Shown: piece after piece, positions 1 through 10,367 of the stretch
How the letters are laid out: each line of letters starts with the position of its first letter
Numbering within the stretch: position 1 is the first letter of the stretch
Source of the DNA: Shinisaurus crocodilurus
Lineage: Eukaryota; Chordata; Lepidosauria; Squamata; Shinisauridae
Direction of reading: 5' to 3'
NCBI GenBank assembly: GCA_021292165.1
Contig: CM037880.1
Location: 22,528,051 to 22,592,050 of the forward strand
Length of the DNA stretch: 64,000 nt
Translations under genes and position numbers: made by a program
Notes under the pieces: model-generated
What the model was told of the DNA's origin: nothing
The model's database searches: none
Seen by the model: the letters and a program-made list of their open reading frames with translations, nothing else

Positions 1-813
1 AAATCCATGGGACTTAAGTTATGATTTGCTTATTCCATTGTAGTTCTACTCAAAGCATCACTATGTCTGGATGCCACCCTCTGTTTCTGAATCCAGCCTG
101 TGCATTTCAATTGTGTGTTGAATTGCAGTGCTGTCCGGAGTCACAGGATGGGAAAATCAGTGGAACATGGTGTTGACTGTGTGGAGCCTCTAGCAGCGGC
201 TTTCCCTCCTGAGGATATTCAGCCCTTCTATATCTTAGTAGTTAGTGCACAGTCATGTGATTCAAACAACAGCTGCTGTTTCTCACCCTTGTGGAGTGTG
301 ATAATGCCTTCTCGCTTCATTCAGCTCCTTGCAAAACTTTATGGTATATTCTTTGCACCTTCCTCCCTCTTTCGCTGCGATTAGTTTCTCAAAATGCAAG
401 GTTCATCTTGTATGTCTGTGGGTTCCCTCCTCTAGTGCTGCCACTGCAGCGTGGAGATTAGAAGCTTTCCTTTCCATTTTTAACTAGCTGTAATTTAATG
501 TTAAGTCCAAACCACACAAATGGTCACTTCCTTTGCTTTACCTCCCCCTCCCCCACCCCCTCCAAAGCTGAGGTCTCCAACACGGTGCCCACAGGCACCT
601 TTCAGTGCCTTCCAGGTCCCCTGCCCTTGTGATTTTCTATTTTATAATGATTTTATAATGATTTTTTTAAATCTGGGAGGTTGGCATGCTGCAAAATGAA
701 GTGCTGCCTTCCAGTGCCATCTGTATCTGGGTTCAAATGAGTGGTGTATTTTGGAGCTCAGACCACCATCTCTGCATTGTAACTTAGCTTCTTGAGCAAG
801 TTACTTTTCTTTT
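1..813. other. Unannotated stretch with a small repeat-like piece
   Basis: No coding exon, RNA gene or full repeat was recognised. The ORF at 100-384 lacks any motif and is treated as chance. Around 567-640 there is text with repeated GGTGCCC/GGCACC words that recurs in antisense at about 36930-36985, so it is probably an old non-autonomous DNA element fragment. Confidence 0.4.
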
Positions 814-954
814 AGGGCACAATCCTATAACATGTTAGGTAGAAAAAAGTCCTACAACTCCCAGCATTCCCCAGTCAGCCATGCTGGCTGGGGAATGCTG
901 GGAGTTGTCGGACTTTTCCCCCTTTCTATTCATGCGCAGGATTGCAACCTTAGT
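814..954. mobile_element. Hairpin MITE, family B, copy 1
   Basis: This is a near-palindrome. The left arm runs from a GGGCACAATCCTAT-like end through AGAAAAAAGTCCTACAACTC to the centre, and the right arm is its inverse. No ORF is present. At least eleven full or half copies of the family occur in the window. Flanks at several copies look like TTAA or TTAG, which would fit a piggyBac- or Kolobok-type target, but this is not settled. Confidence 0.75.
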
Positions 955-1334
955 CTTATGAGTTTGCCTTCTAGAAAATGAATGTTTTGTGACAGGCCGT
1001 GCACGCCATGGTAGCTGTTTATGAATGGACAAGCCACCTGGAAGCCATTTTGTGAGAGCACCCACAACACTTCCTCAAAATTCCAATTTCTGACCCAGGA
1101 AGAATGGGGAACCCTGCCCCAAAGTATGTTGGTGCTGAGAGGAACACTCTTCCAGCTTCACATTTACATTCTCAATTTGTTGAGGTCTTTAATTTTTCCA
1201 AATATGATTTCTGCTGCATATCCCACTGTCATCAGCCCCTCATAGGCCATGTTTCAACATAAGAATTAACTATTTTTATGGTTATGCAAATGAGCCTGGG
1301 TAAGCCTTGATTTCATGCATTCCACCCTCCATGG

Positions 1335-1983
1335 GTTAGTAATAGTAGTAGTAGTAGGCGATCACTCGTGACCGAGTAAGATTGTCTTCCAGGATAAAAA
1401 TTACAAAAAGAAAATTATAAAAGGAGGAAATTCTAAAAGTATTGTGTAGACTCTAGCGATGGTTCCGTAAGTGACTGTGGAGGTCAATTCTAGATCCACA
1501 CAGCTTCCCACAGTGAGGACACAGGTTACCAGATGGAGGATGGTCCTGTAAAGGATTCGTTTGATGTGCTTTTCACTTAGCACATTTCTCCCTTTCACCT
1601 TGCACTCGGGCTTCTTCAAAGTCCATAGAACCTTTGTGAAAGGCCAACCTCCAGTTAGATCATTCAAGGGCTAGAGCTTCCCAGTTTTCGATGTTTATAT
1701 TGCATTTTTTTTAGATTAGTCTTAAGAACACCTTTAAACCTTTTATACTGACCACCGATATTCCGCTTTCCATCCTTGAGTTGGGAATAAAGTAACTGCT
1801 TTGGGAGACGGCAGTCAGACATTCGAACAACATGACCGGTCCACTGAAGTTGGCGTTGATCATTTTTTCAATGCTAGTAGTCTTTGCTTCTTCCAGTACG
1901 CTGACATTTGTTCGCCTATCTTCCCAAGTAATTCGCAGGATTTTCCGGAGGCAACGTTGATGAAATCTTTCAAGGAGATTAAA
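1335..1983 (-). mobile_element. 5'-truncated zinc-finger LINE copy (antisense)
   Basis: Read on the minus strand this matches the 3' part of the LINE at 61.6-63.4 kb: the thumb and C-terminal region, the CPHC zinc-finger region and a 3' end with CTCGGTCACGAGTGATCGCC. The reading frame is broken, in part by an extra A in a homopolymer near 1710. It is bounded by a direct repeat CCTCCATGG at 1326-1334 and 1984-1992, with some similarity continuing beyond it, which looks like a target-site duplication. The 3' tail is a CTA trinucleotide repeat, whereas the other copy ends in TGA repeats. A Vingi/Ingi-like clade is my best guess from the C-terminal zinc finger. Confidence 0.85.
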
Positions 1984-1992
1984 CCTCCATGG

Positions 1993-2550
1993 TTTAATGT
2001 TACATCCAAATGCAGTCATTCTCTCCCCACTAGTCTGTGTTGGTGCCCACAGCCCATCCACATATGGGGCATCCACTTAGTAATATGGGGGAGCGATAAT
2101 ATTTCTGTTATGCAAGTGTAGCAAATCTACTTGTCTCAGTTATGCAGATCTTGTGCTGCTCCTATTCATTTCAGTAGGGCTAATTTAGAAGAACATCCCA
2201 GTGGGTCACATTGTGACTTAAAAAGAAACTATAAGCTATGTTATGAAGTGGAACAACTTTCCCTGTTAAGCCCTCTTCGCAAATCCAAACAAGCAGCTGT
2301 TATGATGTCATGACATATGCTAAGTGTTACCATATGTTATGGAGGGTGGGGGTGAATTTGACACGGAGGTGCTGTTGGGGGGGGCATTGCAACATCTTCC
2401 ATAACATGCGCTTCTGCCTTTATTTCTTTTTCAGACAAGTGTTGTGATAATTCCTATTTATAAATGTCAAAGCTCTAAATGTTGAGCTGGATATGTCAAG
2501 TGGGGAAAGGAAAACACATTACTGCAAACTAGAAGAGAAATTTTTTATAT
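1993..2550. other. Unannotated stretch
   Basis: Nothing was recognised apart from a short palindromic text around 2230-2410. No coding signal was seen. Confidence 0.35.
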
Positions 2551-2555
2551 ATAAT

Positions 2556-2602
2556 ACACACACGTGCACACACACGCACACACACGCGCACACACACACA
2601 CA
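2556..2602. repeat. (CA)n microsatellite, interrupted
   Basis: An interrupted CA tract with CG interruptions (cacacgtgcacacacacgc pattern). Confidence 0.9.
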
Positions 2603-2751
2603 TGATACTTTCCTTCCATTAAGCTGCTTTTTAAATGTGTGAGTCGCTGGACCACATACATTATTAATGGGAGAGAAAATTGAAACAATGCAGAACTCGA
2701 TTGTTTTAAAATGGTTTGTCTCCTAAAATATACAAGCATTGCCATGCTGCC

Positions 2752-2873
2752 GCCTTCCCCAAGCCGGTACCCTCCAGATGTGTTAGACTACAACTCCCAG
2801 AATGCCCCAGCCAGCATAGGATTCTGGGAGTTGCAGTCCAACACATCTGGAAGGTACCAGCTTGGGGAAGACT
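2752..2873. mobile_element. hAT-like MITE, family D
   Basis: The inverted arms begin CCTTCCCCAAGC and end CTTGGGGAAG, with CCAGATGTGTTAGACTACAA and its inverse inside. There is no ORF. No clear target duplication was found at this copy. Confidence 0.7.
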
Positions 2874-2945
2874 GCCTTGCTGGGTCAGACCAAAGGCCCA
2901 CCTAGTCTAGCTTTCCATGTCCACCAGTGGCCAGGCAGAAGAGTC
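2874..2945 (-). mobile_element. CR1 3'-end fragment
   Basis: The text GGGTCAGACCAAAGGCCCAC followed by the TCTAG/CCAGTGGCC words is the antisense of the CR1 3' end seen at 5243-5362 and 59249-59332. Confidence 0.6.
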
Positions 2946-3405
2946 TGGGTGCTCACTTACAGATCATGATGATGGCGTTTGCCTTCCCTTGTTGTTTTCC
3001 CCCCCAGCATTGCTGTCTCTAGACTCAAGATTCCATTTAGCTATCAAGACTGTACTTCTTGCTGCTGTTGGCTGTGATGGTGGGTTAGCTCTGGAGTCCA
3101 GGGCCAGTGCAACCAGCCAATTAGCCTAATACTGGCAGAGAAGGATGACGACACTTCATTGTAGTGCAGATGTGCATAAGCCTCCTTGCACGGTAACTGC
3201 GCTGAGTCTCATTGGTGCATGCAACTTCATGTCCTAGAGATGTACATGCACACAATTTCATTGTTAACCACATTCATAAAGAATAAAGAAGTCCTCACCC
3301 CCCGTATCATTTCTCGTCATGTAACCCCATCACAAAGCCTCTTTTTGTTATCCCTTTCGATGTGGCTGTTCACAAATCTCTGCTCTGCTCTACTGTGCAT
3401 AACAC

Positions 3406-3648
3406 TCAAAGCAAGAACCGTAACCGGATTTGCTGGAATCCCACCAAATTGCCTTTGTTGTTATGTTCTTTCATGATTGCCAGTGCCGTTGGCTTTGTGG
3501 CACGGTCCTCTACATTCAGTTCCTCGCTCTTCAGTATCTCATTGGAACGTGGCCCTTCCTGCTGGCAGCACTCTGTTCTGTGGAAGTTGTTTTCTCCAAC
3601 TACAAGGTTCAAGAACAGCATGGCTCCTTCCAGGTTGGGTCCAGGAAA
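3406..3648 (-). other. Candidate terminal exon (unrecognised)
   Basis: On the minus strand a pyrimidine-rich tract ending TTTCCTAG at 3649-3650 is followed directly by an open frame of 80 codons that ends with TGA at 3406-3408. The predicted peptide is rich in E, K and N and contains the segment KSEELNVEDRATKP. I do not recognise it. Plus-strand frames are also open here, which weakens the case. It could be an exon, a pseudogene or chance. Confidence 0.15.
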
Positions 3649-3856
3649 CTAGGAAATGGCAGGGTGAGCTGAAAGGAATTTTAAGGAAAGAACCAGAACT
3701 GGACTGTTCTGAATATTCCATGGAAGTTGTGAGAGGAAGCGTGAGTGAATTCTGCTTCCACTCCAACCCCTCTGTTCATCTTGGGCAAAGGGAGGCATGG
3801 TCTCCCAATGAATGGGTGAATGTCTCCCCATCCCCTTTGGACATGACTCAGAAACA

Positions 3857-4040
3857 TGAACATAGGAAGCTGCCTTATACTGAGTCAGCCCATTGGTTCA
3901 TCTAGTCCAGTATTGTCGACATTAACTGGGAGTGGCTCTCCAGGGTTTCAGGCAAGAGTTTTTCCTGCCCTGCCTGGAGATGCCGGGGGTTGAAACTGGG
4001 ACCTCTACCAGTGAGCTATGGCCCCTCAACACACTAGAGC
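3857..4040 (-). mobile_element. tRNA-derived SINE with CR1-like tail
   Basis: On the minus strand there is a tRNA-like A box (atagctcactggtagag), a B box-like GGTTTCAACCCC, a body with CTGGAGAGCCACTCCC and a tail with CAGTATAAGGCAGCTTCCTA. It is the same family as 8671-8882. It is a SINE, not a tRNA gene, because the tRNA 3' half is missing and the body continues past it. Confidence 0.75.
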
Positions 4041-4207
4041 AGGATGGGGTAGAGAGGAAGCACACCTAGTGGTTCCTTTCTCATTGCTCTGATAAAAGGT
4101 CTGAAGTTTCTGTAGCTGGAGATGTAAGGAAGGATAAGCAAGTATCTCCAGCAAGAGGGGAAGGAGTAAGAGAAATTCAAATCGCACATGTGACTATTTT
4201 ACTAGGT

Positions 4208-4340
4208 CAGTGTTCTCCAGCCTTGGGTCCCCAGATGTTTTTGGCCTGCAACTCCCAGCATGCCCCAGCCAGCAGCTGGCTGGGGCATGTTGGGAGTTGT
4301 AGGCCAAAAACATCTGGTGACCCAAGGTTGGAGAACACTG
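4208..4340. mobile_element. hAT-like MITE, family C
   Basis: This is a near-perfect 133-bp palindrome with ends CAGTGTTCTCCAGCCTTGGG and its inverse. It is flanked by tactaggt (4200-4207) and tactagat (4341-4348), a 7/8 match to an 8-bp target duplication, which is typical of hAT elements. Confidence 0.85.
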
Positions 4341-4379
4341 TACTAGATGAAAGAACAATGTGAACTACAGAAGGCAGTT

Positions 4380-4625
4380 GTTTCTTATTTTTTATTATTA
4401 AATTTATATCCCACCTTTTTTTCTCTTTGCAAGTAACCCAAGGCTTCTTACACGGTCCTCCTCCTCTCCATTTTAGCCTCACAACAAGCCTGTGAGGTAG
4501 GTTAGACTGAGAGTCAGTGACTGGCCCAAAGTCACCCAGTGAGCTTCATGGCCCGAGTGGGGAACTAGAACTCGGATCTCCAGAGTCCCAGTCCAACACT
4601 CTAACCACTGCACCACATTGGTGCC
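4380..4625 (-). mobile_element. Sauria-type tRNA SINE (antisense)
   Basis: The antisense order is AT-rich tail, GTAGGTTAGACTGAGAGTCA core and a tRNA-like head with the B box near 4570 and AACCACTGCACCAC at its start. This is the most abundant SINE family in the window. Confidence 0.9.
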
Positions 4626-4629
4626 CATT

Positions 4630-5240
4630 TCTCTGATAGTTTTTGCTGTCTTTGGGGGCAGACAGAACCAGTGTCGTTCTTTTCTCTAGTGTGTTGACCT
4701 GGTGTTACATTTAGTAAGACTTTCAGAATCCCTCTCCAGGGACCAAGGGTTTAGACTTGCAATGAGGTTTCCCTCTATAGCTACACGCAGTATGCGTTAG
4801 AGTCAGTCTTCAGTTCATAGCTCTAAAACTCCCAACTCCAGGAAGACTCCCCCGCTGTCCCCAGACCTAGCCTGGATGTTTTTTTTCCTTGAAGTGTTGC
4901 AAACTATTTTAAAGTTTAAGTAGGCTTTCATTGCTAAAGGGGCTATTTCCCACTTTTTATCTGTGCCTTCAGGGCATTTTTCTTCTTCATATATTCTGAA
5001 ATGAATCAGACATCTTTTTCTTTTTTTTTGGCGTGGATCTTGTTAAGAGCTGTGTCACTGTCGCTTTAGAATAGATGTGTCTACAATTTCATATTGGCAT
5101 TGCTCCATGTCAAAAGCAATAAGGGCAGATTAGGTATTTTAATATATGAAATTATTATTTCTGGGTACGTATTTATACACCACTTGCATCTAAATATGTC
5201 AAGACAGACTCTGTGTGTGTGGGGGGGGGGGCACACGCAC
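4630..5240. other. Unannotated stretch
   Basis: No gene or recognised repeat. A poly-G run of about 11 bases ends the stretch at 5221-5231. Confidence 0.35.
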
Positions 5241-5242
5241 GT

Positions 5243-5362
5243 GCTGTTGCACTCATGTCCTGCTTGTGGGCTTCCCACTGGCAGCTGGTTGGCCACTGTG
5301 TGAACAGAATGCTGGACTAGACGGACCCTTGGTCTGATCCAGCATGGCTCTTCTTATGTTCC
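5243..5362 (+). mobile_element. CR1 3' end
   Basis: CR1 3'-UTR text: TGTGTGAACAGAATGCTGGA, then TTGGTCTGATCCAGC, ending CTTCTTATGTTC, the short terminal repeat expected of CR1-type LINEs. It is heavily 5'-truncated and has no coding sequence. Confidence 0.85.
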
Positions 5363-6015
5363 CACTACCACCCCGAGCAAACAGCAGTGGGTAGGGGAGA
5401 TTTTCAGCATGAAATCACCAAAGGGCCCCTGATCCAGATTAGGAGAATAGTCTGGATTGGAGACCCGTGCAGCTATTTTTCCTTCAGAGTAAGTGGCCAG
5501 TTGAAACACGCTTTCAAAAACCAATAATAAAATGCATTTAAAAGTATTGGCTTAAAAGCAGCAACCAAAGTCAGCATTTAAAGGAAATAAATAACTAAAC
5601 AGCTAAAATCAGAGAAGATGAGTTTTAAATGCAGCATTACACTTTTTAAAAAAAGGTTTCCTTGGTGAAAAGAGCAGGAGGTCTCCTCTCTCAAAGTTGC
5701 CTGTGTGGTCCCAAGGGTTCTCCCTCTTGAGTTCTCTCTATCATACAGGGTGGTATCACTGCAGATGAGAGATTGGATTGTTTAACACCCTGCGACTAAG
5801 GGAAGTGCTACAGGCGGTAACCGCGATTTAACAAATAAGTTACAGTGGCTGCATCGGCTGAATTCATAGTGAAGATGTCGGAAATGCCTGTTTACTGTCT
5901 GTGATTTGAAAAAGAGAATGCCTTTCATTCTGCCAAGTGTAGCTGAAAGGCATTCTTAAGTGCAGCATACAAATGCAGAGATGCCATCTTCTGAGTGCTC
6001 ATTGTGCACCACCAC
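5363..6015. other. Unannotated stretch
   Basis: AT-rich, non-coding text with no recognised element. Confidence 0.35.
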
Positions 6016-6020
6016 CAAGG

Positions 6021-6078
6021 GAAAAGAAGAAGAAGAAGAAGAAGAAGAAGAAGAAGAAGAAGAAGAAGAAGAAGAAGC
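6021..6078. repeat. (GAA)n microsatellite
   Basis: About 19 uninterrupted GAA/AAG units. The tract is pure purine on one strand and so could form a triplex. Confidence 0.97.
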
Positions 6079-6079
6079 T

Positions 6080-6780
6080 GTAATTCATTTCAAACATGTT
6101 GGACTATGAAGTAAGAGAAAGTTGAAAAGACAAGTTGGTGGGAGGCCCATGGAACGTGTGACTGAATGTGTTAAGCTTTCAGACTGGGTGGATGAAAATG
6201 CATTTAAAGCTGCTCTCCCTGCAGTTTTGGGGAGCCCTGATTAGAAGTTGGCTTGCAGGGGTGGCCGTGTGTGTGTTTGCATGGAGAGAAATTTCTTTGT
6301 AGGAATGGTAATATGAATGGTCTGGCAACTGTCTGGTCATATTAATGCCTGGACTCAGACCAAAGGGGGAAGTGCGGGAGAGGGATAACCCTTTGCTCGC
6401 ACCTCCTTTATGGAGACTCCTTGCTGTTTGATAAGCGTGGGATAAGCTAAATGCACAAAACGTGCAGAAATGCCAGGCTGCACCATTTCAGTTCTGCAGC
6501 TCCAAGAGCAGGAGGAAATTATGAGGAGGCACAGGGACGGGTCGGGCGGCTGCAGCCTCAGGTGCAGTCTCCATGCTGTCCTCAGGATGAAAGCTAGGCC
6601 GGCACAGGTCCAGAATGACGGTGGTGTTCATGTGGGCTTAAAGCTGCAGGGTGGCCAATTCTCAACTCCTTTTCTCAAAAGGGCTAAGCGGGCCCTCCAA
6701 ATACCCAGGGATTCTGAACTGGTGCATGTGCATGCATGCGCCTGCTGTTGTGGATTTTTAAAAGGAGGATCCCAATATGG
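6080..6780. other. Unannotated stretch
   Basis: Includes a chance ORF at 6470-6850 with an opposing ORF on the other strand. No motif or splice support was seen. Confidence 0.35.
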
Positions 6781-6784
6781 CCGC

Positions 6785-7270
6785 AGATTGGCCTGGTTTG
6801 CACATAATGCTAACCCATGGTATGGGTTGTTGAATTCTGGCCTGTCGTGATGTGTGAATGTGGCCGTGCTAACAAACCATGATTTCTTAACCATGAACAA
6901 CCCAGAAAGAGAAGCCATGGTTTGTTGTTGGGCTATGAACTCTGGGTTGTGTGGTTTGGGTGGTTTGTTTTATGTGAACCCAGAACCATGCGTTGTTAAT
7001 TAGTTATTTTTCCAGGCTGTGGAGTTAACAGGGAAGAACAGTTTCCAAAAAAAGCAAAAAAAACCTAGCCACGCTACATGCCAGTACTATTGTGCCACAA
7101 AGGCATTTGAGATACAGGGAGTGAGCAGGCGAAGAAGCAGGGAAACAAACAACTCAGGGACTGAGAAAACAAACCTTGTTTTGTCCCATTATTTGCCAGA
7201 CAAATCCTGGGTAGGGCAGCAATCCATGAATTAAATAAACCACAGCGTCATGTGCGAACCAGGCCATTGA
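6785..7270. repeat. Foldback repeat, family E (degraded)
   Basis: Multiple interleaved inverted words (AACCCATGG, CCATGGTTTGTTGTTG, GAACTCTGGGTTGT) are bounded by TGGCCTGGTTTGCACATAAT near 6790 and GTGCGAACCAGGCCA near 7253. Related copies lie at 12.1, 54.1 and 57.4 kb. No ORF. Confidence 0.55.
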
Positions 7271-7721
7271 GACTTTCTGGCCCTTTGTCATCTTTGCATC
7301 GGTTATCCCAGCCAGGATAGGCCTGATTCCAAAGGTTGTTGAATGTCTGGAAAGGCATTGCTGTGAGCTTTGAAACAAAGCACACACACACAAAAAATCC
7401 CTATTGCTGCTTGCCATTTTTGGTTTACCACCAAAGTTGCCTTTTCAGAGCCTGTTACCATGATGGATGCCGGGCAGCTGCTTGCTTCATTGTTTGGAAA
7501 AGGCGATGCAAGTGGGCTTTGGAAGCACAAGAATCTGGAAAATATTCTTCAGTAACATGATTGCCATTGTCTGCTCTCTGTCTTTTTGTCTTGTCATCTT
7601 AGGAAGCCTTCTTGAGCTTAGCCCTCGTTCAGATGATTCTTGGTGCTTTTGGGGAGAGACTGTATGTAGTAAAGCAAGGAAGGACATGAAGTTGTAAGTG
7701 AGGGTTATAGAAACCAAACAT

Positions 7722-8112
7722 TATTTAAAGGGGATTAGACAAATGTGTGGAGAATAAGGCTATCAATGGTTACTAGTCACGATGGCTATATATTACCTCC
7801 ATTATCCAGGGCACTATGTCTCTGTATGCCAGTTGCTGGGGAACATGAGTGAGAGGGTGTTATTGCTCTCACATGCTGCTTGTGGGCCCTGACTCGGGAG
7901 ATCCGGGTTCTAGTCCCCGCTCAGTCATGAAACTCACTGGCTGACTTTGGGCCAGTCACTGACTCTCAGCCTAACCTACCTCACAGGGTTGTTGTGAGGA
8001 TAAAATGGAGAGGAGGAGGAGGATTATGTAAGCCGCCTTGGGTTCCTTCCAGGAAAAAAGGCAGGGTATAAATATAATAAACAAACAAACAAACTCTTCT
8101 TATGTTCCTATG
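7722..8112 (+). mobile_element. CR1 3' end interrupted by a Sauria-type SINE
   Basis: CR1 3'-UTR text runs from 7722 to about 7886 (GGGGATTAGACAAATG through TTGCTGGGGAACATG to CTGCTTGTGGGC). A 5'-truncated Sauria-type SINE fills 7888-8094. The CR1 terminal CTTCTTATGTTCCTA resumes at about 8096-8110. About 90 bp of CR1, including the segment with TGGACTAGAT seen in other copies, is missing. Confidence 0.75.
7888..8094 (+). mobile_element. Sauria-type tRNA SINE, 5'-truncated
   Basis: Starts at GACTCGGGAGATCCGGG inside the tRNA-like head. It has the B box GGTTCTAGTCC, the ACTCTCAGCCTAACCTACCT core and an AACAAACAAAC tail. Confidence 0.9.
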
Positions 8113-8670
8113 CACCAGCCCATAGTCTCTCCAGAACTTCAACTGTGGTGTTTTCATGTTTTCACCCCCCTTACAAAACAATCCTATTCTGTTCTTAACA
8201 CTTCTCTTCAAATATACCTCCATCCCATTGTTACTCACATTTCATAAAATAGTACTTTCCTTCTACATTTACTTGGGTCTCTTCTCTCCTTCCCCCATCA
8301 CTGTGTTAACCCGTTTGGCTCCTAAACACATGCAAATAAATGTAAAGACTTCTCCCCGCACCCACCACCACTGACTTCTGCATGCCTCCTTTTCTCTGTG
8401 CAGCAAGGCAATGAATCAGTGAAGGAAACTTGCATGGAGAAGATGCACAGGCTGTGTCTGCAGCATCAACTTTCACTTTCCCCCTGTGCAAGTTCCCTTT
8501 CAGACCTGCCAATTAAACCATGAATCATTTGAGCACATGTTCTTGTTGGCTCACTAGGTGCAAGTCCAAAGTTTTTCTCTCTATCTTCTGCCTGATATTA
8601 CTGCTCATGCAGAAGAAGCCCATGGGCTTGCAACCCCTTGGCGATTTCACATATCAGAGTACTTCACTTT

Positions 8671-8882
8671 GGGGGAAAGTCCGTAAGCTCAGTAGTCGAG
8701 AACACACACTTGCGTGCATAAGGTCCGAGGTTCAATCCCTGGCGTCTCCAGTTAAAAGAACCAGGCAGACATGGAAGAGAGAGGCCTCTGCCTAAAGCCC
8801 TGGAAAGTCCTGCCAGGGAGCCTAGAGGGCTGATTCCAGCCAGATGCTATGGGGGGGCTAGTCTGACCTGGTATAAGATATT
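8671..8882 (+). mobile_element. tRNA-derived SINE with CR1-like tail
   Basis: A tRNA-like A box AAGCTCAGTAGTCGAGAAC and B box GGTTCAATCCC are followed by the body CTGCCTAAAGCCCTGGAAAG. The tail word GGTATAAGATA is a decayed form of the CAGTATAAGGCAGC tail of the copy at 3857-4040. Confidence 0.75.
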
Positions 8883-9125
8883 GTATTATGTATTTATTAT
8901 AGTTCTATCCTGCCTTTTTTCCTGCAAGGAACCCAAGGCAGCTTACATAATCCTCCTCCTCCGCTCCATTTTAACCCTTACAACAATCCTGCGAGGTAGG
9001 GTAGGCTGAGAGTCAGTGACTGGCTCAAAGTCACCCAGTGAGCCTTGTGGGAACTGGAACCCAGATCTCCCGAGTCCCAGAGTCCCAGTCCAACACTCTA
9101 ACCACTATGTCACTCTGGCTCTCTT
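8883..9125 (-). mobile_element. Sauria-type tRNA SINE (antisense)
   Basis: Antisense tail, GTAGGCTGAGAGTCAGTGAC core and a tRNA-like head ending AACCACTATGTCACTC. A short internal duplication of GAGTCCCA is present. It directly abuts the preceding SINE. Confidence 0.9.
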
Positions 9126-9234
9126 TCTCTCTCTATGTTTGTGTCTTCCCTTCCTGCTGGTGGCCTTGCCCCCCCCCCCATGTTGAGTAACATTACTCTG
9201 ATCTTCTCTCATGTTGTTTCTGTTGGTGTACAAC

Positions 9235-9575
9235 AGAGGTTCAGGACCTCAGGCGCAGGGGCCAAATCCAGCCCACCCGGCCACACCCCCTCCCCTTGAC
9301 CATCAATTGTTTGGTGGTGTCCTGGCTTTTGTGCAGTTTTTTTTTTTTTTTAAACCATTCTAAAATGATGAGATGCCTATCCAAAGGCTTAGTTGCTGAC
9401 AGAAAGAGCTTTACGCTAAAATATGCTGGTATTTTGACCCCACCTCTTTTGCCCTTGGCCCTCCCCTTTGTACTTTCAGCCCCGCCCGCCACTGGAATGT
9501 GGCCCCTGAGAGCCTCTCTGAAATTGAATTCAGCCCTTGGGCTGAAAGAGCTTCAACACCCCGGTTGTATAATTT
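9235..9575. repeat. Unclassified non-autonomous element
   Basis: The end GAGGTTCAGGACCTCAGGCG and GGGCCAAATCCAGCCCA are echoed in inverse form by TTCAGCCCTTGGGCTGAAAG and ACACCCCGGTTGTA. A related text lies at about 45645-45850. The T-run at 9340 and the ORF 9296-9694 have no coding support. Confidence 0.4.
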
Positions 9576-10100
9576 CCCCTAAATCTGAAAAGAGCGGGCT
9601 TTCTTCTGTGCTGGGTTATCTCTCACCCACCATCCGATTCCTTAATGAAACACCTTTTCTTCAATTAGCTTCTTGCTTGGTAAGGCTGCTCTAGTATTCC
9701 TGGCATCTTATCACTCCAGTTTACTTTTCCTTAGTCAGTTTCAGTGTCCAAGTGTCTAAATAGAAGGAAACCACAATTACCTAGCTGGAAGTCCAGCACT
9801 TTCAAGAACATTGTCCCTGCTTTCCTTTTGTTCTGTGACTTCCTTTTATTTCCTTTCCATTGTGCTTTAAGCCTGTATCCTAATCCAAGTTATTTTACAG
9901 ATAATCTTGGTAGTTTTCATCAAAAGTCATCTGTTGACTTGAAGGAGACTTAACTGAGGGCTGTGACACATTGAACAGCTGCCATATTACAGACTTCCCA
10001 TCCCGGCTGTTGCTACACAGGAAGCTATTAACAGGCCTTTACAACTCAGAATGATAAATTCACAGTGGACTCTAAGGCCTCTTCCATTTTAACATTACTC
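9576..10100. other. Unannotated stretch
   Basis: No gene or recognised repeat. Confidence 0.35.
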
Positions 10101-10103
10101 ATA

Positions 10104-10367
10104 CAGTAATACCTTGGATTGCAAGTAACATGGTCTGAGAGCGTTTTGCAAGACAAGCAAATAAAAAAAAATTTTTTTTACTTGATAAATGAGCAAGGTC
10201 TTGCAAGACAAGTAGTTCGTAGGGATGTAACCGCTCGCTTTGAGTGGGCGTAGTGGGCCGAAATCGGCCCCGCTCACACCCGCCAGAGACTCGCTTTGAT
10301 ATAAGAGTGTTTTGGATTACAAGCACAGTTACGGAACGAATTATGCTCTCAATCCAAGGTATTACTG
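10104..10367. mobile_element. Tigger-like MITE, copy 1
   Basis: Inverted ends CAGTAATACCTTGGATTG and its inverse, flanked by TA on both sides (10102-10103, 10368-10369), as expected of Tc1/mariner-type insertion. The body carries the GGAACGAATTATGCTCTCAA arm. The middle differs from most other copies: it has a GGCCGAAATCGGCC palindrome, shared with the copy at 49359-49620, which suggests two subfamilies. Confidence 0.85.

Noticed and set aside
814..954. Rho-independent terminator or bacterial hairpin
   Set aside because: The palindromes are members of MITE families in eukaryotic DNA; no bacterial gene is present.
3477..3905. 142-codon plus-strand ORF
   Set aside because: Its C-terminal end runs into an antisense SINE, and the other frames are equally open.
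8671..8882. A tRNA gene
   Set aside because: A and B boxes are readable, but there is no cloverleaf with a matching acceptor stem, and the sequence continues into a SINE body. The same holds for the heads of all Sauria-type SINEs.
9296..9694. 132-codon plus-strand ORF
   Set aside because: It includes a poly-T run translated as phenylalanine and lies in an unclassified repeat.
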